From Pseudomonas sp. DG56-2 (GTDB lineage: Bacteria; Pseudomonadota; Gammaproteobacteria; Pseudomonadales; Pseudomonadaceae), in contig NZ_CP032311.1 in the NCBI RefSeq assembly GCF_004803755.1, positions 5,544,001-5,608,000 of the forward strand: a DNA stretch of 64,000 bases, in the 5' to 3' direction. A program made the translations under genes and the position numbers. Below the pieces are notes generated by a model. The model was not told the DNA's origin, ran no database searches, and saw nothing but the letters and a program-made list of their open reading frames with translations. Below are positions 56,327 to 64,000 of this stretch, in pieces (the first letter of the stretch is position 1; every line of letters starts with the position of its first letter).

Positions 56327-57829
56327 ATGCCGCAAACCACAGCCAAGAATCTTTCCTTGATCGCTGCCATCGACTTGGGCTCCAACAGTTTCCATATGGT
56401 TGTGGCCAAGGCCCACCATACCGAGATCCGCATTCTTGAGCGCCTCGGCGAGAAGGTCCAACTGGCCGCAGGCATCAACGAAGAACGCCAGCTGAATGAA
56501 GAGTCCATGCAACGCGGCCTGGACTGCCTCAAACGCTTCGCCCAACTGATCAGCGGCATGCCCGACGGTGCGGTGCGTATCGTCGGCACCAACGCTTTGC
56601 GCGAAGCGCGTAACCGTGGCGAGTTCATCCGCCGTGCCGAAGAGATTCTCGGGCATCCGGTAGAAGTGATTTCCGGGCGTGAAGAGGCCCGACTCATCTA
56701 TCTGGGCGTGTCCCACACCCTGGCCGACACCCCCGGCAAACGCCTGGTCGCCGATATCGGCGGTGGCAGTACCGAATTCATTATTGGTCAACGCTTCGAG
56801 CCACTGCTGCGCGAAAGCCTGCAAATGGGCTGCGTCAGCTATACGCAGCGCTACTTCCGTGACGGCAAGATCACCCCCGCACGCTATGCCCAGGCCTATA
56901 CAGCCGCGCGCCTGGAGTTAATGAGCATTGAAAACGCCCTGCACCGCCTGACCTGGGACGAGGCCATCGGCTCATCCGGGACCATCCGCGCCATCGGCCT
57001 GGCCCTCAAGTCGGGCGGCATGGGCAACGGCGAAGTCAACGCCGAAGGCTTGGCGTGGCTCAAGCGCAAGCTATTCAAGTTGGGCGACTCCGAAAAGATC
57101 GACTTCGAGGGCGTCAAACCGGATCGCCGCACCATTTTCCCTGCGGGCCTGGCGATTCTCGAGGCCATATTCGACGCACTGGAACTGCAACGCATGGACC
57201 ATTGCGATGGTGCTCTGCGCGAAGGTGTGCTCTATGACCTACTGGGTCGTCATCACCACGAAGACGTCCGTGAGCGTACTCTGTCTTCGCTGATGGAGCG
57301 CTACCACGTCGACCAGGGCCAAGCCGCCCGAGTCGAACGCAAAGCCTTGCACGCCTTTGACCAGGTGGCCAAGGCCTGGGACCTGGAAGAGGGTATCTGG
57401 CGCGAATTGCTCGGCTGGGCTGCAAAGGTGCATGAGGTGGGCCTGGACATCGCCCACTATCACTACCACAAGCATGGCGCCTACCTGATCGAGCACTCGG
57501 ACCTGGCAGGCTTCTCCCGAGAAGATCAGCAAATGCTCGCGTTGCTGGTGCGCGGCCACCGCCGCAACATTCCCAAGGACAAGTTCGCCGATTTCGGCGA
57601 AGACGGCGCCAAGCTGATTCGCCTGTGCGTGCTGCTGCGCTTCGCGATCCTGTTCCACCACATCCGTGGCACCCAGCAGATGCCCAAGGTTACCCTGCAC
57701 GCCAAAGGCGACAGCCTGGATGTAGAGTTCCCGGCGGGCTGGCTGGAAGAGAATCAGCTGACCCAGGCCGACTTCGGCCTGGAGGCGGAGTGGCTGACCC
57801 GGGTCGGTTTCGTCCTCAGCGTACGCTGA
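56327..57829 (+). CDS. ppx: Exopolyphosphatase
   Basis: A 500-residue Ppx/GppA-family phosphatase that removes phosphate from polyP ends. The actin-like ATPase fold shows [18 protein letters not shown] (phosphate 1 loop), [25 protein letters not shown] and [15 protein letters not shown] (phosphate 2 loop with the catalytic Glu in the REEAR segment). The C-terminal half is HD-like and helical ([32 protein letters not shown]). The start [15 protein letters not shown] is chosen from family similarity; an ATG two codons earlier is possible. Its last 14 bp overlap ppk in a perfect palindrome. Confidence 0.95.
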   Translation: MPQTTAKNLSLIAAIDLGSNSFHMVVAKAHHTEIRILERLGEKVQLAAGINEERQLNEESMQRGLDCLKRFAQLISGMPDGAVRIVGTNALREARNRGEFIRRAEEILGHPVEVISGREEARLIYLGVSHTLADTPGKRLVADIGGGSTEFIIGQRFEPLLRESLQMGCVSYTQRYFRDGKITPARYAQAYTAARLELMSIENALHRLTWDEAIGSSGTIRAIGLALKSGGMGNGEVNAEGLAWLKRKLFKLGDSEKIDFEGVKPDRRTIFPAGLAILEAIFDALELQRMDHCDGALREGVLYDLLGRHHHEDVRERTLSSLMERYHVDQGQAARVERKALHAFDQVAKAWDLEEGIWRELLGWAAKVHEVGLDIAHYHYHKHGAYLIEHSDLAGFSREDQQMLALLVRGHRRNIPKDKFADFGEDGAKLIRLCVLLRFAILFHHIRGTQQMPKVTLHAKGDSLDVEFPAGWLEENQLTQADFGLEAEWLTRVGFVLSVR

Positions 57830-57833
57830 GGAC
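57812..57833. repeat. 22-bp perfect palindrome holding the 3' ends of ppx and ppk
   Basis: gtcctcagcgt followed by its exact reverse complement acgctgaggac, with no spacer. The ppx stop (57827-57829) and the ppk stop (57816-57818) are placed symmetrically, so both genes read gtc ctc agc gta cgc tga and end Val-Leu-Ser-Val-Arg. In RNA it would form a 9-bp stem with a 4-nt loop; no T-run follows. Confidence 0.97.
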
Positions 57834-60059
57834 AGGGTTGCTCAGGCGTTCCAGCAGGGCCGCCTGGGCACTGCGTGGGTTCTGGTTCCCGGTCGGCGTG
57901 CTGCGAACATAGCGACCATCGGGCTGCAGGATCCAGGCGTGGGTGTTGTCGGTCAGATACCCCTCCAGCTCCTTCTTCACCCGCAAGATCAGTTTTTTGC
58001 CCTCGACCGGAAAGCAAGTCTCGACGCGCTTGTCGAGGTTACGCTCCATCCAGTCAGCACTCGACAGGAACATCTGCTCCTCGCCGCCATTGAGGAAGTA
58101 GAACACCCGGGTGTGTTCCAGGAAGCGACCGATGATCGAACGTACCTGAATGTTGTGCGACACCCCGGCAATTCCTGGTCGCAAGCAGCACATGCCACGT
58201 ACCACCAGGTCGATCCGCACACCCGACTGACTGGCCTTGTACAAGGCGCGGATGATCTTTGGATCGGTCAACGAGTTAAACTTAGCAATGATGTGCGCAG
58301 GCTTGCCATCGAGGGCAAACTGGGTTTCACGCGCAATCATGTCGAGCATGCCTTTCTTCAAGGTAAACGGCGCATGCAGCAGCTTTTTCATGCGCAGGGT
58401 CTTGCCCATGCCGATCAACTGGCTGAACAACTTGCCGACGTCTTCGCACAGCGCATCATCGGAGGTCAGCAGGCTGTAGTCGGTATACAGCCGGGCGTTG
58501 CCGGCGTGGTAGTTACCGGTACCCAAGTGCGCATAGCGAACGATCTCACCCGCTTCGCGACGCAAAATCAGCATCATCTTGGCGTGAGTCTTGAAGCCAA
58601 CCACCCCGTAGATCACCACGGCCCCGGCCGCCTGCAGGCGGCTGGCGAGTTGCAGGTTGGACTCTTCGTCGAACCGCGCGCGCAATTCGATCACCGCAGT
58701 GACTTCCTTGCCGTTACGCGCCGCATCGACCAGCGCGTCGACGATCTCCGAGTTGGCACCACTGCGGTACAGGGTCTGGCGTACGGCCAGAACGTTGGGG
58801 TCCTTGGCGGCCTGACGCAGCAGATCGACCACGGGTGTAAACGATTCAAACGGGTGCATGAGCAGGATGTCCTGCTTTCCGACCACGCTGAAAATGTTCT
58901 CGGCGTTCTGCAGCAGCTTGGGAATCGCTGGCGTGAACGGGGTGTACTGCAATTCTGGGTGACTATCCAGGCCAGTAATGCTGAACAGTCGAGTCAGGTT
59001 GACCGGACCATTGACCTGATACAACTCACTTTCGCTCAGGTTGAACTGCTTGAGCAGGTAATCCGAGAGATGTTTGGGGCAGGTGTCTGCCACTTCCAGG
59101 CGCACCGCATCACCGTACCGACGCGAGAACAACTCGCCACGCAGGGCACGCGCCAGGTCTTCGACGTCTTCGGAATCGAGCGCCAGATCGGCGTTACGGG
59201 TCAGGCGGAACTGATAGCAACCCTTTACCTTCATGCCTTGGAACAGGTCGTCAGCGTGAGCATGGATCATCGACGACAGGAAGACATAGTTGGCGCCTGG
59301 GCCTCCAACATCTTCCGGCACTTTGATTACCCGCGGCAGCAGACGCGGCGCCGGTATGATCGCCAGGCCAGAATCGCGGCCAAAGGCGTCCACACCTTCA
59401 AGCTCGACGATGAAGTTCAGGCTCTTGTTCACCAGCAACGGGAACGGGTGTGTCGGGTCGAGGCCGATTGGCGTGATGATCGGCGCGATCTCATCGCGGA
59501 AGAAGCGCCGCACCCAGGCCTTGAGCTTGGTGTTCCAATGGCGGCGACGAATGAAGCGAATTTGGTGCTTCTCCAGCTCTGGCAGCAGCACATCGTTGAG
59601 AATCGCATACTGGCGATCAACTTCGCTGTGCACCACTTCGCTGATGCGCGCCAACGCCTGGTGAGGTTGCAGGCCGTCAGCGCCGGCCTGCTCACGGGCA
59701 AAGGTGATTTGCTTTTTCAGGCCCGCTACACGAATTTCGAAGAACTCATCCAGGTTACTGGAAAAGATCAGCAGGAACTTCAACCGCTCCAGCAATGGGT
59801 AGTTCTCATCCAGCGCCTGCTCCAGCACGCGAATGTTGAACTGCAGTTGCGACAGCTCACGGTGAATGTACAGGCTGCTGTCATCCAGACCCGGAATGGC
59901 GATGGCGGGTGCCGCCGGGGCCGGTGAAGGCGCGGGCGCCTCTACTTCGACTACCGGCTCGGGCACTGCAGCAGGCTCCGGCGGCGTTTCGAGCATCTGC
60001 TCCGGCACGGAATGAGCTTGCTTCATTTCGACATCACTACTCTGTACTTCGTTATTCAT
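57816..60059 (-). CDS. ppk: Polyphosphate kinase 1
   Basis: A 747-residue enzyme making polyP from ATP. After an unusual acidic/Pro-Ala-rich N-terminal tail (about 20-55: [20 protein letters not shown] and on), the PPK1 core starts [21 protein letters not shown]. The autophosphorylated His492 lies in [15 protein letters not shown], preceded by [14 protein letters not shown]. The second active-site region is [22 protein letters not shown]. The usual PPK1 length is about 690, so the tail accounts for the excess. It is convergent with and overlaps ppx by 14 bp; hemB is 19 bp upstream and co-directional. Confidence 0.96.
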   Translation of the reverse strand: MNNEVQSSDVEMKQAHSVPEQMLETPPEPAAVPEPVVEVEAPAPSPAPAAPAIAIPGLDDSSLYIHRELSQLQFNIRVLEQALDENYPLLERLKFLLIFSSNLDEFFEIRVAGLKKQITFAREQAGADGLQPHQALARISEVVHSEVDRQYAILNDVLLPELEKHQIRFIRRRHWNTKLKAWVRRFFRDEIAPIITPIGLDPTHPFPLLVNKSLNFIVELEGVDAFGRDSGLAIIPAPRLLPRVIKVPEDVGGPGANYVFLSSMIHAHADDLFQGMKVKGCYQFRLTRNADLALDSEDVEDLARALRGELFSRRYGDAVRLEVADTCPKHLSDYLLKQFNLSESELYQVNGPVNLTRLFSITGLDSHPELQYTPFTPAIPKLLQNAENIFSVVGKQDILLMHPFESFTPVVDLLRQAAKDPNVLAVRQTLYRSGANSEIVDALVDAARNGKEVTAVIELRARFDEESNLQLASRLQAAGAVVIYGVVGFKTHAKMMLILRREAGEIVRYAHLGTGNYHAGNARLYTDYSLLTSDDALCEDVGKLFSQLIGMGKTLRMKKLLHAPFTLKKGMLDMIARETQFALDGKPAHIIAKFNSLTDPKIIRALYKASQSGVRIDLVVRGMCCLRPGIAGVSHNIQVRSIIGRFLEHTRVFYFLNGGEEQMFLSSADWMERNLDKRVETCFPVEGKKLILRVKKELEGYLTDNTHAWILQPDGRYVRSTPTGNQNPRSAQAALLERLSNPVLSVR

Positions 60060-60078
60060 CTAGCGTTCCTGAAGGGCG

Positions 60079-61215
<1,137 letters not shown>

Positions 61216-61296
61216 TCACGTCGAGACACATTTGGACACTTTCCCCAAAGGCCACGAAGGGTTAGGCTGCGCGTTCATTTCGCCAGCACCCAGAAA

Positions 61297-61935
61297 ATGC
61301 TCCAACAATTCCTGCAGGATTTCGGCTACTTTGCCCTTTTTCTCGGTACGTTTTTCGAAGGTGAGACCATCCTGGTTCTCGCAGGCTTCCTTGCGTTCCG
61401 CGGATACATGGATATCAACCTGGTGGTCCTGGTGGCCTTCTTCGGCAGTTATGCCGGTGACCAGCTCTGGTATTTCATGGGGCGCAAGCACGGGCGTAAG
61501 CTGCTGGCGCGCAAACCACGCTGGCAACTGATGGGCGACAAGGCCCTCGAGCACATCCGTCGGCATCCGGACATCTGGGTCCTGAGTTTCCGCTTCGTCT
61601 ATGGCTTGCGTACCGTTATGCCGGTCGCCATCGGCCTGTCCGGCTACCCCCCACGGCGCTATCTGCTGCTCAACGGCATCGGCGCGGCAGTCTGGGCCTT
61701 GGCTTTGGGCACCGCCGCCTACCATTTCGGCGCCATTCTCGAAGGCCTGCTGGGTAACGTGAAAAAATACGAGCTGTGGGTACTCGGCGGCCTGTTGGCC
61801 TTTGGCGGGTGCCTGTGGCTGCGTCGGCGCTTCAAGGCCGCGCGCGTTGCCCGCAAGGAAGCTGCCGCGTTGCTGGCTGAACAAGCAGAGCAGAGCAAAC
61901 CGCCAGCCCCCGATCAAGACAACGATCGTCCTTGA
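61297..61935 (+). CDS. DedA-family membrane protein
   Basis: A 212-residue inner-membrane protein of the DedA/VTT family, thought to help flip lipid carriers or maintain membrane potential. Features are FLGTFFEGETILVLAGFLAFRG near the N-terminus, GSYAGDQLWYFMGRKHGRKLL and the signature SFRFVYGLRTVMPVAIGLSGYPPRRY, where one Arg-rich loop enters the membrane. The C-terminus is charged (RRRFKAARVARKEAAALLAEQAEQ). The ribosome-binding site is weak. It is divergent from hemB. Confidence 0.9.
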   Translation: MLQQFLQDFGYFALFLGTFFEGETILVLAGFLAFRGYMDINLVVLVAFFGSYAGDQLWYFMGRKHGRKLLARKPRWQLMGDKALEHIRRHPDIWVLSFRFVYGLRTVMPVAIGLSGYPPRRYLLLNGIGAAVWALALGTAAYHFGAILEGLLGNVKKYELWVLGGLLAFGGCLWLRRRFKAARVARKEAAALLAEQAEQSKPPAPDQDNDRP

Positions 61936-62036
61936 CCTGCAGCAAGTGAACACTCGGCGCGGATTACGATCCAAACTCTGTGGCGACATTTGCCAATTTA
62001 TAGGACATTGAGCACCTCGACTCGGGAGTAGTGAGA

Positions 62037-62702
62037 ATGACAAAAAAAGTTGCAGTGATTCTTTCCGGCTGTGGTGTGTACGACGGCGCCGAAATCCACG
62101 AAAGTGTGATTACCCTGCTGCGCCTGGACCAACGCGGCGCACAGGTGCAATGCTTTGCTCCGAACATTGCCCAAATGCACGTAATCAATCATCTGACCGG
62201 CGAAGAAATGCCTGAGTCGCGCAATGTCCTGCTGGAGTCGGCGCGCATCGCCCGCGGCGAAATCAAGGACCTGCGAGAAGCCGATGCCAAAGACTTCGAC
62301 GCACTGATCGTACCGGGTGGTTTTGGCGCGGCAAAAAACCTGTCCAACTTCGCCGTTGAAGGCCCTGGTTGCACCGTTCACCCTGATGTTCTGGCCTTGG
62401 CCGAGGCATTTGCCGAAGCCGGCAAGCCGGTGGGGTTGATCTGTATCTCCCCTGCCCTGGCGGCGAAAATCTACGGCCCCGGCGTGGTCTGCACCATTGG
62501 CAACGATGCTGACACCAGCGCCGCCATCGTCAAGATGGGCGGCACGCACGAGGAGTGCGATGTTCATGACATCGTCGAAGACACTCAGCGCAAGTTGGTC
62601 ACCACCCCGGCCTACATGACGGCAAAGTCGATCAGCGAAGCCGCTGGCGGCATCTACAAGCTGGTTGACCGCGTACTAGAGCTGACTCACGAAAACGACT
62701 GA
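62037..62702 (+). CDS. elbB: Isoprenoid biosynthesis glyoxalase ElbB
   Basis: A 221-residue DJ-1/PfpI-superfamily protein (ElbB/YhbL). The N-terminus KKVAVILSGCGVYDGAEIHESV, the middle DFDALIVPGGFGAAKNLSNFA and GLICISPALAAKIYGPGVVCTIG with a nucleophile-type Cys are diagnostic. E. coli ElbB has been linked to isoprenoid output and has glyoxalase activity; the physiological role is unclear. GGGAG lies 9 bp before the ATG; a GTG two codons upstream is too close to it. Confidence 0.93.
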   Translation: MTKKVAVILSGCGVYDGAEIHESVITLLRLDQRGAQVQCFAPNIAQMHVINHLTGEEMPESRNVLLESARIARGEIKDLREADAKDFDALIVPGGFGAAKNLSNFAVEGPGCTVHPDVLALAEAFAEAGKPVGLICISPALAAKIYGPGVVCTIGNDADTSAAIVKMGGTHEECDVHDIVEDTQRKLVTTPAYMTAKSISEAAGGIYKLVDRVLELTHEND

Positions 62703-62710
62703 GTTCGATA

Positions 62711-63160
62711 TCAGCGCGCCAGACGCGTGAGGATGCGGTCCAGGGCGTTGGAGAATGCCTGCTTTTCACGATCGCCGTAAGGCGCCTGACCACCACCGAC
62801 CTGCCCCTGCTCTCGCAGGTCGGTGAACAGATTGCGTACCGCCAGACGCTCGCCCATGTTGCGCTCATCGAACTCGCGCCCGCGCGGATCAAGACAGGCC
62901 ACGCCCTTTTTCACCAGCCGATCGGCAAGCGGTACATCACTACAGATCACCAGCTCGCCCGGCACAGCATGTTCGACCAGGTAATCGTCGGCGGCATCCG
63001 GACCACTGGGCACAACGATCAATCTGACACAGGCAAATGCAGGCTTGATCTGACTCTGGCCAGCCACCAGTACCACTTCGAGCTGGCGCTTGAGGGCGAA
63101 TTTGACGACCTGATCCTTGGCCGCCTTGGGACAGGCATCGGCATCAATCCAGACACGCAT
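62711..63160 (-). CDS. YaiI/YqxD-family (UPF0178) protein
   Basis: A 149-residue protein with the PIN-like family pattern MRVWIDADACPKAAKDQV, VRLIVVPSGPDAADDYLVE and ELVICSDVPLADRLVKKGVACLDPRG. The acidic residues (Asp6, Asp8 and the DAADD cluster) suggest a metal-dependent nuclease-like site, but activity has not been established for the family to my knowledge. It converges on elbB with an 8-bp gap and lies 59 bp downstream of the FTR1 gene on the same strand. Confidence 0.9.
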   Translation of the reverse strand: MRVWIDADACPKAAKDQVVKFALKRQLEVVLVAGQSQIKPAFACVRLIVVPSGPDAADDYLVEHAVPGELVICSDVPLADRLVKKGVACLDPRGREFDERNMGERLAVRNLFTDLREQGQVGGGQAPYGDREKQAFSNALDRILTRLAR

Positions 63161-63219
63161 GACAAAAATTCCAACAAGAACGGACGGTCAGTATCCCCGC
63201 TCGCCCGTTCAGCTTCAAA

Positions 63220-64000
63220 TCAACCCGCCGAAACCCGTTGCTTCTCGGCCAGGCGGCTGCGCCCGTAGAGTACGACGATTGCAAGCAACGCTACTGCTTG
63301 CGCGGTCAGCGAGTACGCATCAGCGTGGATACCCAGCCAATCGAAATCGAAGAACGCCACCGGACGAGTTCCGATCACGCCGGCCTCCTGCAAGGCCTTG
63401 ACGCCGTGGCCGGCAAATACCACCGACAAGGCGCACAGCAACGCGGCGTTGATGCTGAAGAACAACGACAGGGGCAGCTTCGCCGAACCACGCAGAATCA
63501 CCCAGGCCAGGCCAATGAGCAGGACCAACGCCGTGGCACCACCCGCTAGCACCGCCTGATGCCCAGCGGGACCAGCCTGCAGCCACAGGGTTTCGTAGAA
63601 CAGAATCACTTCGAACAACTCGCGATAAACCGAGAAGAACGCCAGCAAGGCAAAACCGAAACGCCCTCCGCCGCTCAGCAGGCTGCTCTTGATGTAATTC
63701 TGCCAGGCAGCTGCATGCCGACGATCGTGCATCCATACGCCCAACCACAGGACCATGACGCTGGCAAACAGCGCCGTACAGCCTTCAAGGAGCTCACGCT
63801 GGGCACCACCAACGTCAATCACATAGGCCGCAAGGGCCCAGGTGCCAAAACCGGCCAGCAATGCCAGGATCCAACCGATGTTGACGCTGCGCACCGCCGA
63901 CTGTTGACCGGTATTGCGCAAAAAGGCCAGGATCGCCGCCAGCACCAGAATCGCTTCCAGGCCTTCGCGCAGCAGAATCAGCAGGCCGGAAATGAAACTC
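63220..64000 (-). CDS. FTR1-family iron permease, partial
   Basis: The C-terminal 259 residues of an FTR1/EfeU-like high-affinity iron permease; the start lies beyond the right edge. The first visible residues SFISGLLILLREGLEAILVL hold the first REGLE iron-relay motif, and FFSVYRELFEVILFYETL the second (REXFE). At least six hydrophobic segments are visible. In pseudomonads such genes often sit with a cytochrome or a periplasmic iron oxidase, which would be off the window. Iron as cargo is inferred from the motifs. Confidence 0.93.
   Translation of the reverse strand, partial: SFISGLLILLREGLEAILVLAAILAFLRNTGQQSAVRSVNIGWILALLAGFGTWALAAYVIDVGGAQRELLEGCTALFASVMVLWLGVWMHDRRHAAAWQNYIKSSLLSGGGRFGFALLAFFSVYRELFEVILFYETLWLQAGPAGHQAVLAGGATALVLLIGLAWVILRGSAKLPLSLFFSINAALLCALSVVFAGHGVKALQEAGVIGTRPVAFFDFDWLGIHADAYSLTAQAVALLAIVVLYGRSRLAEKQRVSAG

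Noticed and set aside
57939..59927. 662-codon open frame antisense to ppk
   Set aside because: Shadow of ppk caused by third-position GC bias; no domain is recognisable.

Overview
The window is chromosomal DNA of a Pseudomonas, most likely of the P. putida/fluorescens side of the genus. The evidence is high-GC codon use, genus-typical gene neighbourhoods (spuBCDEFGH, gcvTHP next to an iron-type ABC pair, pepP-ubiH-ubiI, zapA-ssrS-ygfA, rho-trxA-ppx/ppk-hemB), and REP-type repeats with the core gcggggcaagcc. I see no tRNA, rRNA, insertion sequence, prophage, CRISPR array or integrase. It reads as core genome, and I find no convincing new defence or mobile system.

Layout. 1-5.9 kb: mutM (cut by the window edge), an HDOD protein, an RlmI-type rRNA methyltransferase, a membrane-domain-only MgtE with a structured leader, and ilvD. 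6-11.2 kb: an RND pump with two lipoprotein adaptors (TriABC-like). 11.4-21.7 kb: the polyamine locus, with ABC importer spuDEFGH, transaminase spuC, and glutamate-polyamine ligases spuB and spuI. 21.7-28.9 kb: argA, argE, a CYTH-CHAD triphosphatase, an Lrp-type regulator facing a small ACT-like protein, an orphan GspE/PilB-type ATPase and a DUF2388 protein. 28.9-36.3 kb: glycine cleavage operon gcvTHP, then a two-gene iron-type ABC system that lacks an ATPase here. 36.4-41.2 kb: ubiI, a DUF4442 protein, ubiH, pepP and a YgfB-like protein. 41.3-43.5 kb: a ZapB-like coiled coil, zapA, 6S RNA, ygfA, a 46-residue membrane protein and an EVE protein. 43.6-48.4 kb: a YhiI-RbbA-YhhJ exporter. 48.4-54.1 kb: a FliL-like protein, a quinone oxidoreductase, a TonB-C protein, a ChaC-like protein, a 2Fe-2S flavin reductase and ubiD. 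54.2-64 kb: rho, trxA, ppx, ppk, hemB, a DedA protein, elbB, a YaiI protein and an FTR1 permease cut by the right edge.

Metabolic logic. Polyamines enter through SpuD/E-FGH and are either transaminated (SpuC) or gamma-glutamylated (SpuB, SpuI). Three ubiquinone genes (ubiI, ubiH, ubiD) lie in two clusters. PolyP is made by Ppk and degraded by Ppx, whose genes converge and overlap. Start codons were chosen from ribosome-binding sites and family residue numbering. Three genes appear to use non-ATG starts: spuE (TTG), hemB (GTG) and the FliL-like gene (GTG).

The most interesting signals are small-scale. They are a 22-bp perfect palindrome that encodes the same last five residues and stop of both ppx and ppk; hairpins that bury the ribosome-binding regions of mgtE and gcvP; a REP element forming the 3' coding end of the ChaC gene; and a short, easily missed membrane-peptide gene.
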